Under the pieces are notes generated by a model. It saw nothing but the letters and a program-made list of their open reading frames with translations, was not told the DNA's origin and made no database searches. Of a stretch of DNA of 28,138 bases, positions 7,814 to 14,485 are shown piece after piece. Source of the stretch: Hyphomicrobiales bacterium (GTDB taxonomy: Bacteria; Pseudomonadota; Alphaproteobacteria; Rhizobiales; Rhizobiaceae); the NCBI GenBank assembly GCA_011087745.1, contig JAALLB010000002.1:1-28138 (forward strand). The letters run 5' to 3'. How positions within the stretch are numbered: the stretch's first letter is position 1; every line of letters starts with the position of its first letter. The translations under genes and the position numbers were made by a program.

Positions 7814-8827
7814 CTATTCTTTTGCGTCTGACTTGCCAAACATTGGCACGCCAGTTTTAGGGGTTGAGGAGGGCCTTGGTCCGCTTGGTGAAGATCCACC
7901 ATTATCGCCGTCACCAAAGATATCTTTTGCTATTGAACCAATACCGCCCAAAGAACCGATTAATGATGATGCTTCCAGTGGCATCATGATTACTTTTTGG
8001 TTTGGGGCGCTGGCAATATGCGTCAGTGCCTCAGTGTATTTTTGAGCAACAAAGTAATTGATTGCTTGCGTGTTGCCACCGGCAATCGCGTCAGACACCA
8101 TACGGGTTGCTTCAGCTTCCGCTTGCGCTAAACGTTCACGAGCTTCAGCTTCACGAAATGCTGCTTCTTTTTCACCTTCAGCTGCAAGAATTTGTGATTG
8201 CTTCTCACCTTCAGCCTTCAGGATTTCAGCCTGCCTGAAGCCTTCCGCCTCAAGAATGTTTGCACGCTTGTCACGTTCAGCCTTCATCTGGCGACCCATT
8301 GCATCAACTAAATCTGTTGGTGGATTAATGTCTTTAATTTCAATACGGGTAATTTTCATACCCCAAGGAGAAACTGCTTCATCAACTACGCGTAGCAGGC
8401 GATCGTTAATCTCATCGCGTTTTGAGAGCAATTCATCAAGGTCCATCGAACCCATAACGGTACGAATGTTGGTCATGGTCAGGTTTAGAACCGCCCGTTC
8501 GAGGTCGCGCACTTCGTAGGCTGCGCGAGCAGCATCCAAAATCTGGAAGAAAGTAACGCCATCAGCGCTAATTGTTGCGTTGTCTTTTGTAATAACTTCC
8601 TGGGTGGGAACGTCCAAAACCTGTTCCATCATGTTCAGTTTGGCACCAACGCGGTCAATAAATGGAACAATGATGTTCAATCCCGGCTTTAAAGTCTTGG
8701 TATAGCGCCCAAAACGTTCAACCGTATAATTAAAGCCCTGTGGAACCTGTTTAACACCGGCAAAAATTACCAAAATTATAAGAAATGCCAGTACCGCTAG
8801 CGCAATATCAAATCCGAACAAAAACAA
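7814..8827 (-). CDS. SPFH/band 7 (stomatin/QmcA-like) membrane protein
   Basis: The 337-residue product has one N-terminal membrane anchor (about 4-25). A band 7 domain follows (about 26-190), including VPQGFNYTVERFGRY, LKPGLNIIVPFID and the invariant-looking DVPTQEVITKDNATISADG. Residues about 190-250 form a charged Ala/Glu-rich coiled coil with repeated AEGEK and AEA units. The tail is rich in Gly, Ser and Pro. This matches the QmcA/stomatin class that scaffolds membrane microdomains and pairs with NfeD, the next gene. HflK/HflC are less likely because there is a single such gene and the NfeD partner is present. Confidence 0.9.
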   Translation of the reverse strand: MFLFGFDIALAVLAFLIILVIFAGVKQVPQGFNYTVERFGRYTKTLKPGLNIIVPFIDRVGAKLNMMEQVLDVPTQEVITKDNATISADGVTFFQILDAARAAYEVRDLERAVLNLTMTNIRTVMGSMDLDELLSKRDEINDRLLRVVDEAVSPWGMKITRIEIKDINPPTDLVDAMGRQMKAERDKRANILEAEGFRQAEILKAEGEKQSQILAAEGEKEAAFREAEARERLAQAEAEATRMVSDAIAGGNTQAINYFVAQKYTEALTHIASAPNQKVIMMPLEASSLIGSLGGIGSIAKDIFGDGDNGGSSPSGPRPSSTPKTGVPMFGKSDAKE

Positions 8828-8952
8828 ACCTCCAAAAAATATTTATTTACGTTGGGTTATATATGGGGATTTAATTGTTATATTACAAATGAAACCGGCT
8901 TAATAGGGTTAAAGGCCTGTTAAATCAATTTTGGGTTTTGATTGCCTTGGCT

Positions 8953-8981
8953 TTGACAAAATAGCCTGAGTAAATTGATAC
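8953..8981 (+). promoter_or_regulatory. Candidate promoter upstream of the DUF533 gene
   Basis: TTGACA (8953-8958) is a perfect -35 hexamer, followed after 17 bases by TGATAC (8976-8981), a poor -10. The start codon at 9031 is 49 bases downstream. The 203-base gap from 8828 to 9030 must also hold the SPFH promoter on the minus strand; I see no other clear element in it. Confidence 0.35.
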
Positions 8982-9030
8982 CGAAGTGCATCAAAACCTT
9001 ATAAAATACAATAATTTGGGAGTAAGTATT

Positions 9031-9828
9031 ATGAGTCTTTTAAAAACACTAGCTAAAGTAGCTGTTGGAATTGCCGTTGCAAAAGGTGTCGGCGGAATGA
9101 TGAAAAAGGGAGCAGGCGGACAAGCTGGTGGTCAACGGGCACCTACAGGTTCTGGCGGCGGTCTTGGTGATTTGCTTGGCCAACTTGGCGGCGGCGGTCG
9201 CGGTGGTCAAGGTGGCGGATTAGGTGATTTGCTTGGCAAGTTGGGACAGGGTGCAGGTGGCCAAGGTGGCGGGTTGGGAGACCTACTCGGTGGTCTTGCA
9301 GGTAAGGCAACACGGGGCCAAGGCGGCGCTGGTAATGGTGGAGCTCTGGGAGATATTTTTGGCGATTTTATTGGTGATGGTGCAAAGCAAACCCAAAACA
9401 ACGAATCTTTTGGAGATATCTTCAATGACGCTATTGAGCGCCAGGCTGAGCCAGCAGTAGCACCTTCTGCGGACCAGGAAGCAGTTGCAGCTCTAATGCT
9501 AAGTGCGATGATCCAGGCAATGAAATCAGACAAGGAATTAAGTCCAGATGAAGAGGCAAAATTGATGGAGCATCTAGGTGATGTTTCTCATGAAGAACGC
9601 CAGTTTGTTAATCAGGAATTGCAAAAGCCGGTTGATATTGCTGGCCTTGCTGCGAACGTCCCACAAGGTTTGGAACAACAGGTTTATTTAATGTCGATTA
9701 TGGCAATTGATTTGGATAAGCGCGCGGAAGCTCAGTATCTGCATGACCTTGCTGGAGAATTGAATATTGGCCGTGATGAAGTAAATGCCATTCACGCCCA
9801 TGTTGGTGCTCCAAGTCTTTACAGCTAA
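9031..9828 (+). CDS. Glycine-rich DUF533 (YebE-like, TerB-fold) protein
   Basis: The ATG at 9031 is preferred over an in-frame GTG at 8986 because GGGAG (9018-9022) precedes it and the protein then opens with the hydrophobic MSLLKTLAKVAVGIAVAKGV. The 265-residue product has that short N-terminal hydrophobic helix, then a Gly-rich region with three exact copies of GGGLGDLLG (residues 42-50, 61-69, 79-87) and two degenerate ones (about 104-111 and 126-131). The C-terminal half (about 145-265) is helical, with LMLSAMIQAMKSDKELSPDEEAKL and LDKRAEAQYLHDLAGEL, matching DUF533, a TerB-related fold. Function is unknown in the family. E. coli YebE is an envelope-stress gene, but I do not extend that here. 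The HIT gene starts 10 bases after its stop. Confidence 0.85.
   Translation: MSLLKTLAKVAVGIAVAKGVGGMMKKGAGGQAGGQRAPTGSGGGLGDLLGQLGGGGRGGQGGGLGDLLGKLGQGAGGQGGGLGDLLGGLAGKATRGQGGAGNGGALGDIFGDFIGDGAKQTQNNESFGDIFNDAIERQAEPAVAPSADQEAVAALMLSAMIQAMKSDKELSPDEEAKLMEHLGDVSHEERQFVNQELQKPVDIAGLAANVPQGLEQQVYLMSIMAIDLDKRAEAQYLHDLAGELNIGRDEVNAIHAHVGAPSLYS
9154..9291 (+). repeat. Triplicated Gly-rich coding module in the DUF533 gene
   Basis: Three copies of the segment encoding GGGLGDLLG recur at 19- and 18-residue spacing (57 and 54 bases), separated by Gly/Gln-rich linkers. The nucleotide copies differ mainly at third positions, so the repeat appears selected at protein level or is an old duplication. Confidence 0.75.
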
Positions 9829-9837
9829 TCCTTCACC

Positions 9838-10245
9838 ATGAGTGATTTTGTTCTGAACGAGCGGCTTGAAGCTGACACCCATTTGGTGTGCGAGCTGAAA
9901 AGCTGTTCGCTTCGCTTGCTGGATGATCAACGTTGGCCCTGGCTTGTTTTGGTGCCACGCATTGCGAGTGCGCAAGAGTGGCATGACCTTTCAAAGGGTC
10001 AACGCATCATGATTGATGACGAAGTTGCAAGGGTGGCTTTTACTTTGAAGAAAATGACTGGTTGTGAAAAAATCAATATAGCCTCGATAGGCAATATGGT
10101 GCGGCAATTGCATATCCATGTAATTGCTCGCAACGAAGGTGACGCAAACTGGCCTGGACCGGTTTGGGGTTATGGCAAACTTGAACCTTATGGCGTTGAC
10201 AGTGCCGCCTCTTTTATAGAAAGCTTCAAGTCTGAATTTTCTTGA
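9838..10245 (+). CDS. HIT (histidine triad) family protein
   Basis: The 135-residue protein resembles HIT-family nucleotide hydrolases or transferases. The motif region reads QLHIHVIAR (about residues 89-97), so the usual first His of the triad is Gln while the two functional-position His remain. A conserved-looking WPGPVWG segment follows, as in the alphaproteobacterial HIT subgroup, and WPWLVLVPR lies upstream. The start ATG at 9838 has no obvious ribosome site and may rely on coupling to the DUF533 gene ending ten bases earlier. Its stop overlaps the ribosome site of nudC. The substrate is not predictable. Confidence 0.85.
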   Translation: MSDFVLNERLEADTHLVCELKSCSLRLLDDQRWPWLVLVPRIASAQEWHDLSKGQRIMIDDEVARVAFTLKKMTGCEKINIASIGNMVRQLHIHVIARNEGDANWPGPVWGYGKLEPYGVDSAASFIESFKSEFS

Positions 10246-10253
10246 GGACTTTC

Positions 10254-11189
10254 ATGACAATTGATTTTAATAGCCTGCCAAATCCGGAACCAAGTTCATT
10301 GGTTGGGTTTTCGAAAAACACGCTTAATCGTGACGCTGAAAATCGTGATGAGAATAGTATCAAACTCGCTTTGGCTGATGAGAAGACGCGATACTATCTG
10401 TTTGCACGAGGTAAGGTAATTTTACATAAAGCCGACGCGGTGCAAGTGCTTTTCACATTGTCAGAAGCCGAGCATTTTGGTGCTAAAATTGAACGCTCTG
10501 TCCTGCTTGGTGAAGCGATTGACGGCATGCGGATTGCTGTCCCTGTGGGTGTTGATCCTGAAACCCTGGAAGAACCTTGGGTGGCTTATGATCTGCGAAG
10601 CCTCTTGTATTCAGGTTCGGTGAGTGAAGAAGACGCAGGCGCAATTGCGCAAGCAGGTGGCCTTTTGTTCTGGAATTCCCAAAACAGGTTTTGCGGTAAA
10701 TGCGGCACTCAATCCAAAAGCGCCATCGGCGGGTATCGGCGTGATTGCCCATCTTGTGACGGGAAGCTTTTTCCCCGTACTGATCCTGTTGTCATCATGC
10801 TGGCAGTCAAGGATGATATGTGCCTGATGGGGCGATCTCCTCACTTTTCCGAAGGATGGTTCTCAACGCTTGCCGGTTTTGTAGAACCGGGCGAAACAAT
10901 GGAAGACGCCATGCGCCGTGAGACATTTGAAGAAAGTGGCATCAGAATTGGACGTGTGAAATATCATGCCAGCCAACCATGGCCATTTCCGCATTCTTTG
11001 ATGCTTGGACTGTATGGCGAAGCAATCTCGCAAGAAATTACCATGGATGAATCTGAGCTTGAGGATTGCCGTTGGTTCAGCCGGGATGAAGTTAAACTAA
11101 TGATAAGTGAAACGCATCCGGACGGTTTAATATGTCCACCCAATAAGGCAATTTCATCAGCACTGGTTCAACATTGGGTAGAAAATTGA
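10254..11189 (+). CDS. nudC: NADH pyrophosphatase / NAD-cap decapping Nudix hydrolase
   Basis: NudC hydrolyses NAD(H) to NMN(H) and AMP and can remove NAD caps from RNA. The ATG at 10254 follows GAGG (10244-10247), which overlaps the stop of the HIT gene, so the two are probably translationally coupled; an upstream TTG at 10242 is unlikely. The 311-residue product has a zinc ribbon (Cys147, Cys150, Cys165, Cys168). A complete Nudix box starts at Gly208 (GFVEPGE, then Arg222-Glu223 and Glu226-Glu227). The NudC-specific motif SQPWPFPHS is at 240-248. All key residues are present. The stop is two bases from the convergent MarR-family stop. Confidence 0.94.
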   Translation: MTIDFNSLPNPEPSSLVGFSKNTLNRDAENRDENSIKLALADEKTRYYLFARGKVILHKADAVQVLFTLSEAEHFGAKIERSVLLGEAIDGMRIAVPVGVDPETLEEPWVAYDLRSLLYSGSVSEEDAGAIAQAGGLLFWNSQNRFCGKCGTQSKSAIGGYRRDCPSCDGKLFPRTDPVVIMLAVKDDMCLMGRSPHFSEGWFSTLAGFVEPGETMEDAMRRETFEESGIRIGRVKYHASQPWPFPHSLMLGLYGEAISQEITMDESELEDCRWFSRDEVKLMISETHPDGLICPPNKAISSALVQHWVEN

Positions 11190-11191
11190 GC

Positions 11192-11644
11192 TTATTTTTG
11201 TGAGCCATTCATCATATTGTTTCGCAACTCTTTAATGGTCTCTACAAGTCTTGAAAGCTCAGGTAAGGGTAGTTGCGTGCCTCCTACGATGCATTCTGTA
11301 ATTTTTGGAGCTTTGGCTTTCAGCGCTTTACCGCTTGCGGTGAGTTGTATGAAAACCCGGCGCTCATCTTTTTTATCCCGGATGCGCTTGATATGTCCCT
11401 GAGACTCTAATCGTTTCAAGATGGGCGTTAGCGTATTGGTTTCGATCAACAACTGTTCGCATAGGCTGCCAACCGTAATTTTGTCCTCCTGCCAAAGCGC
11501 AGTCAGTGTGATGTATTGTGGATAGGTAAGTCCCAATTCTGCAAGCAGCGGCTTATAGGCACGGTTCATAGTGTTGTTTGCAGAGTATAAAGCAAAGCAA
11601 ATCAGGTCCTCTACGCGATCAGGCATGATTTCTGGTTTGTTCAT
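11192..11644 (-). CDS. MarR-family regulator, OhrR-like (redox-sensing type)
   Basis: The ATG at 11644 is chosen because GGAG lies six bases upstream and the product then begins MNKPEIMPDRVEDLICFALYS, as OhrR proteins do; an in-frame upstream start at 11683 is less likely. The 150-residue protein shows the OhrR-type N-terminus with Cys16 in LICFALYSA, followed by YKPLLAELGLTYPQY. It also has the winged-helix segment LIETNTLTPILKRLESQG with DERRVFIQLT. In OhrR the equivalent Cys senses organic hydroperoxides. No ohr gene is present nearby; the divergent neighbour is an unrecognised 73-residue gene. The shared upstream region holds stacked dyads, consistent with autoregulation and control of that neighbour. 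Confidence 0.85.
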   Translation of the reverse strand: MNKPEIMPDRVEDLICFALYSANNTMNRAYKPLLAELGLTYPQYITLTALWQEDKITVGSLCEQLLIETNTLTPILKRLESQGHIKRIRDKKDERRVFIQLTASGKALKAKAPKITECIVGGTQLPLPELSRLVETIKELRNNMMNGSQK

Positions 11645-11692
11645 TTTGTACTCCGGTCTCATTCGCCACAATTGAGTGTTCAACGAAAATCA

Positions 11693-11721
11693 ATTGACAT
11701 TGATCTGGATGCTATGTCAAT
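11693..11721. promoter_or_regulatory. Inverted repeat with TTGACA in both directions
   Basis: ATTGACAT (11693-11700) and ATGTCAAT (11714-11721) are perfect 8-base inverted arms 13 bases apart. Each arm contains a consensus -35 hexamer TTGACA, one on each strand, so this may be divergent -35 elements, a regulator site, or both. I do not see a good -10 at 17 bases from either. Confidence 0.4.
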
Positions 11722-11723
11722 GT

Positions 11724-11750
11724 ATCGTACACGATATAATCGTGAACGAT
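11724..11750 (+). promoter_or_regulatory. Tandem dyads over a TATAAT box, candidate MarR/OhrR operators
   Basis: Two copies of ATCGT-N2-ACGAT occur 15 bases apart, at 11724-11735 and 11739-11750. The inner arms also form CACGAT-N3-ATCGTG (11730-11744). A perfect -10 hexamer TATAAT (11735-11740) sits between the two dyads. The start codon of the small plus-strand gene is at 11769. A dimeric repressor bound here would cover the promoter. The divergent MarR-family gene is the obvious candidate, though this is inferred from position only. Confidence 0.6.
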
Positions 11751-11768
11751 ATTTATATGGAGAAAATT

Positions 11769-11990
11769 ATGCCCTGGTTACCAAGCTTGATAACTGAAAC
11801 ACCCGAGCAGGGGTTTGATGTAGCAATTACACTTTCTCGAATGGGAGTGAACAAAGTTCAACCGGATGATGACATCAGGTACAAACTTCGTGCGATCTAC
11901 GAGAATGATGCAGACAGTTTAACCAGTGCATCTCATGTAATTGCTGTCAATTTTCAAACGGTGGCTGCAGCCAATAACTACTGGAAATAG
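11769..11990 (+). CDS. Unrecognised 73-residue protein, divergent from the OhrR-like regulator
   Basis: I do not recognise this family. The ATG at 11769 has GGAG (11759-11762) six bases upstream; an in-frame ATG at 11757 would overlap that site. The product starts MPWLPSLITETPEQGFDVAI and ends AAANNYWK. It has no signal peptide, membrane segment or cysteine and looks like a small soluble cytoplasmic protein of mixed helix and strand. Its promoter region contains the two dyads next to the OhrR-like gene, so it may be that regulator's target and respond to oxidant or another ligand. It is followed after 23 bases by the convergent end of pheA, with no terminator visible. Confidence 0.65.
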   Translation: MPWLPSLITETPEQGFDVAITLSRMGVNKVQPDDDIRYKLRAIYENDADSLTSASHVIAVNFQTVAAANNYWK

Positions 11991-12013
11991 TGGGCCAACC
12001 CCTATTTGGAATG

Positions 12014-12853
12014 CTATCCGCGTGATTTTGCTGATGGGTAAACGCCCAAAATCTTGAACTCGTCGGTGAAGAAGCCCAATTCCTCAAAAGCAAGTTTTAG
12101 ACCTTCATCATCGGGATGGCCAACAACATCTGCATAAAATTGAGTGGCAGTAAAAGCACCACCGAGTTGGTAGCTTTCCAGTTTAGTCATATTGATGCCA
12201 TTGGTCGCAAAGCCACCCATCGCTTTATAAAGCGCTGCTGGAATGTTGCGTACCTGGAATAGGAAACTGGTGATTACTTCGTCATTGTCACGTTTAGCCC
12301 ATTCAGCATCACGCGATAAAATTACAAAGCGGGTGGTGTTGTTTGCACTGTCTTCGACATTTTCTGCAAGTGTTTCCAATCCATAAATGCCAGCTGCCAA
12401 TGCAGGAGCAAGCGCTACCATTGTTCTATCCTCGCGTTCCGCAACAATTTTTGCAGAGCCGGCTGTATCTCCTCCAACAACAGCTTTCCAACCATGTTTG
12501 CGGATAATATTACGGCATTGCCCCAAGCCATGGACATGGCTGTAGACAGTTTTAATCTCATCAAGTTTGACACCTGGTAAAGCCATCAAGTCAAAGCGAA
12601 TTGGCAAGAAATGTTCGCCAATAATATGGGTTCCCGACTGAGGCAATATGTGATGAATATCAGCAACCCGTCCGGCAAGCGTGTTTTCAATTGGGATCAT
12701 GGCAAGATCGGCGTCACCACTGTTTAGCGTGTTAAACGCATCTTCAAAGGTATCGCAAGGAATGGTTTCTACCTGATCGCCATAGACTTCATGAATGGCG
12801 ATTTCGGAGTTAGCACCCTTTGCCCCCTGGAATGATATTTTACGGATTGCCAT
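12014..12853 (-). CDS. pheA: Prephenate dehydratase
   Basis: This enzyme converts prephenate to phenylpyruvate in phenylalanine synthesis. It is the monofunctional form, without a chorismate mutase domain. The 279-residue product begins ISFQGAKGANSE, has MIPIENTLAGRV, and carries the catalytic TRF motif in NNTTRFVIL. A C-terminal ACT domain (about 190-275) binds phenylalanine for feedback control; its motif reads ESYQLGG where many homologues have ESRP, a variation seen in alphaproteobacteria. The start codon overlaps the kdsB stop by one base (TAATG), implying translational coupling. Confidence 0.94.
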   Translation of the reverse strand: MAIRKISFQGAKGANSEIAIHEVYGDQVETIPCDTFEDAFNTLNSGDADLAMIPIENTLAGRVADIHHILPQSGTHIIGEHFLPIRFDLMALPGVKLDEIKTVYSHVHGLGQCRNIIRKHGWKAVVGGDTAGSAKIVAEREDRTMVALAPALAAGIYGLETLAENVEDSANNTTRFVILSRDAEWAKRDNDEVITSFLFQVRNIPAALYKAMGGFATNGINMTKLESYQLGGAFTATQFYADVVGHPDDEGLKLAFEELGFFTDEFKILGVYPSAKSRG

Positions 12854-13590
12854 TATCTTCGTCTTTCTAGTAGCTGCCTTGCTTTTTCAAGGTCTTCTGG
12901 AGTGTCTACACCGTGAGGGATGGTGCGAACAAGTTCAATATCGATCCGCATGCTGTTTTCCAGCGCGCGGAGTTGCTCCAATTTTTCCCGTTTTTCAAGT
13001 GGACTTGGCTCCAATGAAACAAATTTTTGCAAGGCACTTCTGCGGTAGGCATATAGTCCAATATGATGATAAAGCGGGCCATCGCCATAGGGGGTGGTTG
13101 CTCTGGAGAAATAAAGCGCCCGCAAACGGGTGTTGGAAATTGGAGTGCCCACAGCTTTTACAACATTTGGGTTGGTTTTTTCAGCTTCGTCCTTAATCTC
13201 CGCAGCAAGGGTCGCGATATCAACTTTTTTGTTTTCCAGGGGAGAAACACTTTTGCGAATTAATTTTGGGTCAATTGCGGGAAGATCGCCCTGGACATTG
13301 ATGATGGTATCGGCTTTGCCCTCCGGATCGATTTTTTCAATCGCTTCCCATATACGATCCGAACCAGATTCGTGATCTTCCCTTGTCATCACTGCTTTTG
13401 CGCCATGTGCTTCAACCGCAGCCAAAATTTCTTGTGAATCAGTTGCTACAATGGGCTCGCCAATATCAGCTTCACGTGCGCGATCAACAACCTGGCAGAT
13501 CATCGGTAACCCGTTAATTTCTGCCATTGGTTTGTCTGGCAGGCGGGTTGAAGCCATGCGCGCAGGGATAAGAATTAGTGTGTTTGTCAT
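12853..13590 (-). CDS. kdsB: CMP-Kdo synthetase (3-deoxy-manno-octulosonate cytidylyltransferase)
   Basis: KdsB activates Kdo with CTP to CMP-Kdo for transfer to lipid A. The 245-residue length is typical. The N-terminus has the nucleotide-binding motif IPARMASTRLPDKPMAEI, then ATDSQEI, TREDHESGSDR, the metal-site block NVQGDLPAIDP and HHIGLYAYRR. The substitution of Leu in NVQGDLP (commonly NVQGDEP) is familiar in Rhizobiales homologues. It is upstream of and coupled to pheA. It is divergent from cycM across 194 bases that hold the two promoters; within that gap I see only a short direct repeat of TCTGACA and no convincing operator. Confidence 0.94.
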   Translation of the reverse strand: MTNTLILIPARMASTRLPDKPMAEINGLPMICQVVDRAREADIGEPIVATDSQEILAAVEAHGAKAVMTREDHESGSDRIWEAIEKIDPEGKADTIINVQGDLPAIDPKLIRKSVSPLENKKVDIATLAAEIKDEAEKTNPNVVKAVGTPISNTRLRALYFSRATTPYGDGPLYHHIGLYAYRRSALQKFVSLEPSPLEKREKLEQLRALENSMRIDIELVRTIPHGVDTPEDLEKARQLLERRR

Positions 13591-13784
13591 TTTCTATTGG
13601 ATTCTCATTAAAAACTTCGCTAATCAATCTTGCAAATAGTGTCAAAAAGTCTCACTAGAACCTTACATAGAGACGTTGTATCTGACACGCAAACACAATA
13701 GGTTCTGACATATACAAACGCCACCCTTTATTCTGTGGCATCTGCGCGAGGCATTTTCTCGTTGCAATAAGGAGTTATAAGACG

Positions 13785-14333
13785 ATGGATTCTTTTGAGT
13801 TCAACAAAATCGCAATGGCCATTCTGGGAACTGTTTTTCTGGTCATGGGCTTAAATTTTGCATCTGAAAGCATTTTTCACTCGGCAAATCCTGAGCAAAA
13901 GGGTTATGCAATTGAAGTGGCTGAAGCATCAACAGGTGGTGAAGCAGCAGATGCTGGCCCGGCATATGAGCCAATTACTGCTCTGCTTGCGAGCGCTGAT
14001 GTAGGTGCAGGCGAAAAAGTATTCAAAAAATGTGCTGCATGTCATGATGCAAGTGCAGGTGGGGCAAACAAAGTTGGTCCGGCACTTTATGAAATTGTAA
14101 ATCGCGATATAGCTGCATCGCCCGGATTTTCTTATTCTGGCCCACTAAAGGAGTTTAGTGCAGGCAAGCAATGGACATATGAAGAACTCAATGGATTTCT
14201 TTGGAAGCCAAAGAAGTATGTTAAAGGGACATCAATGGGCTTTGGTGGTTTGAAAAAGGTTGAAGACCGCGCAAATCTGATTGCATACCTTCGGGGTCAA
14301 TCTGCAAGTCCGGCTGAATTACCAGCAGAATAA
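13785..14333 (+). CDS. cycM: Membrane-anchored cytochrome c (CycM-like)
   Basis: This electron carrier is tethered to the inner membrane and faces the periplasm; in rhizobia CycM passes electrons from the bc1 complex toward an aa3 oxidase. The 182-residue product has an uncleaved N-terminal membrane helix (about 8-28) and an acidic/Ala-rich linker. A class I cytochrome c domain follows, with the heme site Cys83-x-x-Cys86-His87 (KKCAACHDA), GPALYEIVNR, and the likely axial Met151 in KGTSMGFGG. The ribosome site AAGGAG lies about ten bases before the ATG. A strong terminator follows, so it is a single-gene unit. The position beside kdsB and pheA matches the order seen in Brucella-like genomes. 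Confidence 0.93.
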   Translation: MDSFEFNKIAMAILGTVFLVMGLNFASESIFHSANPEQKGYAIEVAEASTGGEAADAGPAYEPITALLASADVGAGEKVFKKCAACHDASAGGANKVGPALYEIVNRDIAASPGFSYSGPLKEFSAGKQWTYEELNGFLWKPKKYVKGTSMGFGGLKKVEDRANLIAYLRGQSASPAELPAE

Positions 14334-14356
14334 GCTTACGAACAATAATTTAAATT

Positions 14357-14384
14357 AAAGCCGGGCAATTTGCTCGGCTTTTTT
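14357..14384 (+). terminator. Intrinsic terminator after cycM
   Basis: AAAGCCGGGC (14357-14366), loop AATTT, and GCTCGGCTTT (14372-14381) form a 10-bp stem with one G-U pair. It runs into six consecutive T (14379-14384). It lies 23 bases past the cycM stop and insulates the yej operon. Confidence 0.88.
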
Positions 14385-14485
14385 GTTTGGTGAACACGAA
14401 CATGGGATGGGTAAGTGCTTGCTTTCAAGCTCAACGCAACTATCCTAATATGCAACTGTACTAATTTAAGGATGTCATTTTGATA

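Noticed and set aside
10483..10752. Open frame on the minus strand inside nudC
   Set aside because: It is a shadow of the well-supported nudC frame, with no ribosome site and no recognisable protein features.
13670..13720. Direct repeat of TCTGACA upstream of cycM as regulator half-sites
   Set aside because: The repeats are only seven or eight bases, without symmetry or a matching known motif. Two copies in an AT-rich gap are not strong enough to call a site.
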